Translations under genes and position numbers: made by a program | Assembly: GCA_052031065.1 (NCBI GenBank) | Contig: JBPEXY010000001.1 | Location: 1-9,486 of the forward strand | Reading direction: 5' to 3' | Origin: JBPEXY01 sp052031065 | Lineage (GTDB): Bacteria; Pseudomonadota; Gammaproteobacteria; Immundisolibacterales; Immundisolibacteraceae | DNA length: 9,486 nt | In this document: positions 6,072 through 9,486 of the stretch, piece after piece | How the letters are laid out: every line of letters begins with the position of its first letter | Position numbering within the stretch: position 1 is the first letter of the stretch | The notes under the pieces: model-generated | Database searches by the model: none | The model's input: the letters and a program-made list of their open reading frames with translations, nothing else | Told to the model about the DNA's origin: nothing

Positions 6072-6800
6072 TTAAGCGGCGGCCAGCGTCGCTCCAGCAG
6101 CATCAAGTTCGTCACCGAGCAGGCTGACCCCTTTGTAGAACAAAGCCGCTGAATTGAGTGCGGTATCAAGGCCAGCAAGTACATCTTCCGCGAGCTCTTC
6201 AGTGGTGACATGTTTTTGTAGTGGTCGCCAGACCTTTTTGCCAGCGTGTTCCATATCGGCCTGTTCGTGATAGATAAAGAAAAACAGCTGTTCATCGGTC
6301 AGGCCGAGGTCTTTCTGCCACTTTTTGTAGCTCATGTTGGTCTCCTGCTTGCCGTTCAGGGCAACCAGCACGAATTCGTCTATTGAAGTGGCCAGCCAGC
6401 CGATAATCCAGTGGCGATTGCGGCAGAGGTTTTCCTGGATATTACAGTAGAGGTCGACCAGCGGAGTTGGGCTGGCATCGTTAAGCTGCTGGTCGCTGAG
6501 ACCGACGTTGCGTCCCATTTCCCAGAGAATCTTAGTATGGGCCGCTTCGATGCCCTTGTCGTAGACCAGCTCTTCGAGCATCTGGCCGATGGTTTTGCGG
6601 ACTACAGCCTGGTCCGGGCAGCGACTCATCCAGGCGGGGCGCCAGCTGGAGCTGTAGAGCCGGTTACGAATCGAGTGCTGGAGCATAAAAGCCTGCACCT
6701 TGCCTGGGGTGAGGTCTTCCATGAACCAATCCCATTCCTGGCACTTTTCGATGCAGCGGTCAGCAATTCTGTCGATAATGGTGTCGCCTGGTGTTGCCAT
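6072..6800 (-). CDS. Heme-oxygenase-like diiron oxidase/oxygenase (HDO) paralogue 1
   Basis: A 242-residue protein and the first gene of the leftward operon. Likely iron ligands are E85-x2-H88 (GIEAAHTK), E142 (DEFVL) and H178-x3-D182-x2-H185 (YHEQADMEH), all matched in paralogue 2. E76/E77 in MLEELVYD are further acidic candidates. A strongly conserved aromatic block, SSSWRPAWMSRCPDQ (50-64), and NLCRNRHWIIGW (124-135) are shared by both copies and may shape the active site. The start at 6800 follows a GAGAGGA ribosome site. Tandem placement with about 70% identity suggests duplication, then either two subunits of one enzyme or two related steps. The 5' leader is long and contains a possible promoter and dyads. 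Known relatives act on fatty acids, amino acids and aromatic amines; the substrate here is not predictable. Confidence 0.8.
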   Translation of the reverse strand: MATPGDTIIDRIADRCIEKCQEWDWFMEDLTPGKVQAFMLQHSIRNRLYSSSWRPAWMSRCPDQAVVRKTIGQMLEELVYDKGIEAAHTKILWEMGRNVGLSDQQLNDASPTPLVDLYCNIQENLCRNRHWIIGWLATSIDEFVLVALNGKQETNMSYKKWQKDLGLTDEQLFFFIYHEQADMEHAGKKVWRPLQKHVTTEELAEDVLAGLDTALNSAALFYKGVSLLGDELDAAGATLAAA

Positions 6801-6842
6801 AATCCGTTCCTCTCCCTGCTTACATTCTGCTTAAGATAAAGA

Positions 6843-6865
6843 GTTGGTGACACGGAGTAACCAAC
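6843..6865. promoter_or_regulatory. Dyad GTTGGT-N11-ACCAAC in the HDO1 leader
   Basis: gttggt (6843-6848) and accaac (6860-6865) form an inverted repeat about 45-65 bases before the HDO1 start. The 9-mer taaccaacg overlapping its right arm (6858-6866) recurs at 6005-6013, about 45 bases before the HDO2 start. It may be a shared operator or a remnant of the duplication. Confidence 0.3.
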
Positions 6866-6948
6866 GGTCTCTATTTGAAGTAAAGTTTGTTCCTTGCGGC
6901 AGCAGAAATTACCGAAGGCCGGTTATCTGACCACTGCTGGTACGCGAC

Positions 6949-6982
6949 TGTCAAATGGTCTGGTGCAGCGGCCGGACCAGAC
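6949..6982 (-). promoter_or_regulatory. Possible HDO1-operon promoter with adjacent inverted repeat
   Basis: A perfect -35 hexamer TTGACA lies on the minus strand at 6954-6949. No good -10 follows at 16-18 bases; TCAGAT at spacing 18 is the best I see, so an activator would be expected. Directly upstream is the inverted repeat GTCTGGT (6958-6964), 11 bases, ACCAGAC (6976-6982), well placed as an activator site. It lies between the divergent HDO1 and LLM genes and could serve both. No regulator gene is visible in the window. Confidence 0.35.
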
Positions 6983-7016
6983 GTTCAAAAGATAAACTCA
7001 ACACGGAGAAAGGGAC

Positions 7017-8087
7017 ATGAAATTTGGACTGTTTTATGAAATGCAGGGTGCTTCAGACCGTTCTGACCAGGCGCTTTATGGTGAGCATCTAAAACAGTTT
7101 GAACTGGCCGATCAGCTCGGTTACGACTGTCTGTGGTTGGCCGAACTCCATTTCAATCGCGGTTATTCGGTGATGCCGAATCCCAACCTGGCGCTCGCTG
7201 CCGCAAGTCAGGTCACTTCCAGAATTGGTCTTGGTACCGGTATTTCGGTGTTGCCGATTAACCATCCGCTGAGACTGGCGGAAGAGATCGCCACGCTGGA
7301 TCTTCTCAGTGGGGGGCGGGTGCAGTGGGGTATTGGTCGGGGGCATCCAATGACCGGCATCTATGACCATTTCGGTGTTGATATTGAAACCAGCAAGGCC
7401 TGTTTCAGGGAATCACTGGACATTATTCTGAGAGCCTGGAGCGAGGAGCGCTTTTCGTTTGACGGTCAGTTCTACCAGATCGACGATGTGGAAGTGGTAC
7501 CCAAACCTGCGCAGAGTGGCGGACCGTCGGTCTACGTCTCTGCCTTTAGTCCCGATACCTTTGCCCTCGCTGCCGAGTATGGCACGCACCTGTTTCTGCC
7601 GGCGCAGGTGACCCCAAAGGCGATGATCAAGCAGGCCGTTGAGGGATTTCATGCTCAATTGCAGGCAAAAGGGCGTAACCCGGCGGAACACCGTACCCCG
7701 GTGCTGTTGCCGGTTTATATCGATGAAGATGGTGACCGCGCCCGCCGCGATATCGAACGGGCGATGATGAGTTACTACGAAATCATCGAATCGATGATGG
7801 GTGACATGATGGCGCGGCTGCAGCGCAAACACGCCGAGTTCCCGGAAAGTTACAAAGGCTACCTGCAACTCGGCGAGATTGTCGATGGGCTTACCTACGA
7901 GGCGGTCTGCAGTGAATTTGCCATTTTCGGCACCCCTGAGGAGGCGGTTGACCGGTTGCGCGAATATGAAGCGGAAACCGGCGTGAATGACTTCATCCTA
8001 TGGAGTAATGTGGGTGCTATGCCTCACGACAAGGTGAGTAATTCAATGAAACTGTTCGCCGAAAAGGTCATGCCCCAACTGGCGTAG
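7017..8087 (+). CDS. LLM-class flavin-dependent oxidoreductase (bacterial luciferase-like monooxygenase)
   Basis: Complete 356-residue protein with the luciferase-like TIM barrel (PF00296). Typical marks are the N-terminal strand MKFGLFYE, LGYDCLWLAELHF with H45 near the flavin pocket, the GTGISVLP strand (73-80), the long conserved block NHPLRLAEEIATLDLLSGGRV (83-102) and GIGRGH (105-110). Near the C-terminus is FGTPEEAVDRL, also usual. Family members use reduced FMN, or F420, with O2 to oxygenate aldehydes, amines, sulfonates or long-chain hydrocarbons. FMN is more likely in a gammaproteobacterium. No flavin reductase is encoded in the window. The start is supported by GGAG and AGGG upstream. 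It is divergent from the HDO operon across a shared control region, which suggests a linked pathway but does not prove it. Confidence 0.92.
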   Translation: MKFGLFYEMQGASDRSDQALYGEHLKQFELADQLGYDCLWLAELHFNRGYSVMPNPNLALAAASQVTSRIGLGTGISVLPINHPLRLAEEIATLDLLSGGRVQWGIGRGHPMTGIYDHFGVDIETSKACFRESLDIILRAWSEERFSFDGQFYQIDDVEVVPKPAQSGGPSVYVSAFSPDTFALAAEYGTHLFLPAQVTPKAMIKQAVEGFHAQLQAKGRNPAEHRTPVLLPVYIDEDGDRARRDIERAMMSYYEIIESMMGDMMARLQRKHAEFPESYKGYLQLGEIVDGLTYEAVCSEFAIFGTPEEAVDRLREYEAETGVNDFILWSNVGAMPHDKVSNSMKLFAEKVMPQLA

Positions 8088-8140
8088 CCTCTGTGTCTGG
8101 ATCTGCGAGCGGCACTATACTTCGAACAGGTTTACAGCTG

Positions 8141-8767
8141 ATGCAGGCTGAATTTTTTCATGATCCACTCTGTGCCTGGTGTTACGCCATGTCCCCGCGG
8201 GTGCGCCAGCTTGCTGCGGAGTTTCCCCAGCTTGAGGTGATTCACCGTAGCTTTGCGCTGGCACCTACCGTTGATGCGATTGAAAAAATCTTCGGTGATC
8301 GTGCCAGTGGCAAGCTGGAGATTCTGGACCACTGGCGCGCCGCCAATGAGCACGACGATGAACGCCGCATGCAACCGGAATTGATGGCGCAACAGGATTT
8401 CGATTATCCCTGGTCGATGCCGGCGCTGCTGGGTTGTGAGGCCGCCCGGCAGATGGCCGGAGAGGCTGGTTACTGGGACTATTTCGATGCTGTTCAGCGG
8501 TTGCATCTAACCGCTTGTCGTAACATTGCTGACGCTGAGGTGCTGGGCGACTGTGCCGAACAGGCAGGACTGGACCGGGTACAGCTACTGATTTTGTCTG
8601 AACAGGAGGCAACCCTGCGTGCTGTGCAGCAGGATATCGCCAGGGCCCATTCGTTCGGGTTGCGCGGCGTGCCAGCCTTACTGCTGGACGGGCGAGTGGT
8701 GGCCCAGGGCGCTCTGGACTGGCCACAACTACTGGAAAATGTTTCCCAGGTGATGGCGCAGTTGTAG
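8141..8767 (+). CDS. DsbA-family thiol oxidoreductase, FrnE-like
   Basis: About 208 residues from ATG 8141. A thioredoxin-fold protein with C11-A-W-C14 in DPLCAWCYAM and the cis-Pro loop RGVPALLLDG near residue 178, with a helical insert between them, as in FrnE and 2-hydroxychromene-2-carboxylate isomerase relatives. No signal peptide is visible, so it is probably cytosolic, unlike true DsbA. An in-frame GTG at 8093 would add 16 residues but lacks a ribosome site and would push the CxxC away from its usual position close to the N-terminus. ATG 8141 has only a weak AGG ahead of it, so the start is uncertain. It follows the LLM gene by 53 bp on the same strand and is probably co-transcribed. 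Its role may be general thiol redox or an isomerase-like step; not decided. Confidence 0.82.
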   Translation: MQAEFFHDPLCAWCYAMSPRVRQLAAEFPQLEVIHRSFALAPTVDAIEKIFGDRASGKLEILDHWRAANEHDDERRMQPELMAQQDFDYPWSMPALLGCEAARQMAGEAGYWDYFDAVQRLHLTACRNIADAEVLGDCAEQAGLDRVQLLILSEQEATLRAVQQDIARAHSFGLRGVPALLLDGRVVAQGALDWPQLLENVSQVMAQL

Positions 8768-8800
8768 GGCAGCACTGGTTATCGTTTTCTGGTCTGGGCG

Positions 8801-8830
8801 AGTTCAGTTCAGTCCAGTTCAGTCCAATCC
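8801..8830. repeat. Pentanucleotide tandem repeat AGTTC/AGTCC
   Basis: Six consecutive 5-base units (agttc, agttc, agtcc, agttc, agtcc, aatcc) lie in the 183-bp gap between the FrnE-like gene and the TraR/DksA gene; agttcagtcc occurs twice in tandem (8806-8825). A related aatccagtc follows. It is probably slippage-derived. The rest of this gap shows no clear terminator or gene. Confidence 0.75.
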
Positions 8831-8950
8831 AAATCCAGTCTCTTGATCCTGGTTAGCATCAGCGCACTCTGATTGCGATAGCATTTCGCTGAATCAGGAT
8901 GCCTGAAACAGTGAAACTGGAAATTTAAATTTGTATAGGGAGCAAGACTT

Positions 8951-9274
8951 TTGGACCTGGTGAAAATTAAAGAGCGCCTGGAAAGCCGCAAACTGGAACT
9001 TGAACAGCGCATTGAGAAGATCAGTGATGACGTGCGTCATGTTGATCGGCCGGTGGAAACTGATTCTGCCGAAGCGGTGGTTGATCACGAAAACGATGAG
9101 GTGATTGATGCACTGGGTAACGCAGCGGTTGCCGAATTAACCGACGTAAACCGATCTCTGCAAAGGCTGGAAGAGGGTAGTTATGGCGCCTGTATTGAAT
9201 GTGGCAGTGCTATCACCGAACAGCGTCTGGAAGTGATGCCCTACGCGCTTAAATGCGTCTCCTGTGCTGAATGA
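8951..9274 (+). CDS. Small TraR/DksA-type zinc-finger RNA polymerase-binding protein
   Basis: A 107-residue protein with an N-terminal coiled coil (about 5-75, rich in Glu, Lys and Leu) and a C-terminal four-Cys zinc finger: C81-x2-C84, then 17 residues, C102-x2-C105. This spacing is that of the DksA/TraR family, which insert the coiled coil into the RNA polymerase secondary channel and adjust transcription, usually with ppGpp for DksA. It is shorter than E. coli DksA (151 residues). The tip motif is DSAEA in place of the usual DxxDxA, so its activity may differ. The start is taken as TTG 8951, because GGGAG (8938-8942) sits eight bases before it and no ATG is nearby. It lies just upstream of lexA. 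A stress role is plausible; no gene symbol is assigned. Confidence 0.88.
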   Translation: MDLVKIKERLESRKLELEQRIEKISDDVRHVDRPVETDSAEAVVDHENDEVIDALGNAAVAELTDVNRSLQRLEEGSYGACIECGSAITEQRLEVMPYALKCVSCAE

Positions 9275-9321
9275 TTCCACGCTGGGATTTGCGGTGGCCT
9301 GCTGAGCAGAAGAAGTTGTAA

Positions 9322-9341
9322 TGCTGTATATTTATCCAGCT
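9322..9341 (+). promoter_or_regulatory. LexA (SOS) box
   Basis: CTGTATATTTATCCAG (9324-9339) matches the enterobacterial SOS consensus CTGTATATATATACAG at 14 of 16 bases, with both CTG and CAG ends intact. It is 22 bases before the lexA start, the place expected for autoregulation of lexA. Confidence 0.88.
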
Positions 9342-9361
9342 CCTAACGGGCTGGAGCCGAA

Positions 9362-9486
9362 ATGGAAGCGCTAACCCGCCGCCAGGCGGAAATTCTGCAA
9401 ATGATTCGCGCGGTGGTCGAACGTGATGGTCGACCACCCACTCGCGCTGAGATTGCTACTCACTTCAAGTTCAAATCAGTCAATGC
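9362..9486 (+). CDS. lexA: LexA repressor, 5' part only
   Basis: The first 41 codons of the SOS repressor, cut by the right edge. MEALTRRQAEILQMIR followed by PPTRAEIA and FKFKSVNA matches the winged-helix DNA-binding domain of E. coli LexA (MKALTARQQEV, PPTRAEIA, GFRSPNA). The peptidase domain is outside the window. GGAG at 9353-9356 is the ribosome site, and a near-consensus SOS box precedes it, so it should repress itself. The recognition helix differs modestly from E. coli, in keeping with an enterobacterial-type box. It is unrelated to the catabolic genes. Confidence 0.95.
   Translation, partial: MEALTRRQAEILQMIRAVVERDGRPPTRAEIATHFKFKSVN

Noticed and set aside
5238..6800. PqqC, TenA or true heme oxygenase assignment for the paired genes
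   Set aside because: The ExxH and HxxxDxxH ligand pattern fits the diiron branch of the fold; no PQQ or thiamine genes are nearby.
1..9486. CRISPR arrays, tRNA or rRNA genes, insertion sequences
   Set aside because: I saw no regularly spaced repeats, cloverleaf-like or rRNA-like sequence, transposase frame or terminal inverted repeats in the window.

Overview
This window (about 55-57% GC by eye) looks like chromosomal DNA of a gammaproteobacterium. The best pointers are the start of a lexA gene close to the E. coli protein, with a near-consensus SOS box in front of it, and a small TraR/DksA zinc-finger gene just upstream. The species cannot be fixed from the sequence; a marine, hydrocarbon- or aromatic-using lineage is only a guess from gene content.

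Minus strand, 6800 down to 1: a run of catabolic genes transcribed right to left. In order of transcription they are: two tandem paralogues of the heme-oxygenase-like diiron fold (HDO1 6800-6072, HDO2 5963-5238); a ferritin-like protein with a complete six-ligand diiron set (5162-4335); an intrinsic terminator; a Rieske non-heme iron oxygenase alpha subunit (4228-3035); a 14-bp perfect hairpin; a decayed, internally deleted second Rieske oxygenase gene (2935-2515); an NAD(P)-dependent aldehyde dehydrogenase (2377-902); and a zinc alcohol dehydrogenase that overlaps it by ATGA and runs off the left edge.

Plus strand, 7017-8767: divergent from HDO1 across a 216-bp control region lie a luciferase-like (LLM) flavin monooxygenase and a FrnE-like DsbA-family thiol protein. 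After a gap with a pentanucleotide repeat come the TraR/DksA-like gene (TTG start) and the 5' end of lexA, which are housekeeping or stress genes and probably not part of the catabolic unit.

Taken together, four intact oxygen-activating metalloenzymes of three folds, plus a flavin monooxygenase, sit beside an alcohol/aldehyde dehydrogenase pair. I infer an oxidative degradation pathway in which oxygenation or oxidative cleavage yields an alcohol or aldehyde that ADH/ALDH oxidise to an acid. The substrate is unknown to me. No ferredoxin, ferredoxin reductase or flavin reductase is present in the window, so electrons must be supplied from elsewhere. The combination of paired HDOs, a ferritin-like diiron protein and a Rieske oxygenase is the candidate undescribed system here.
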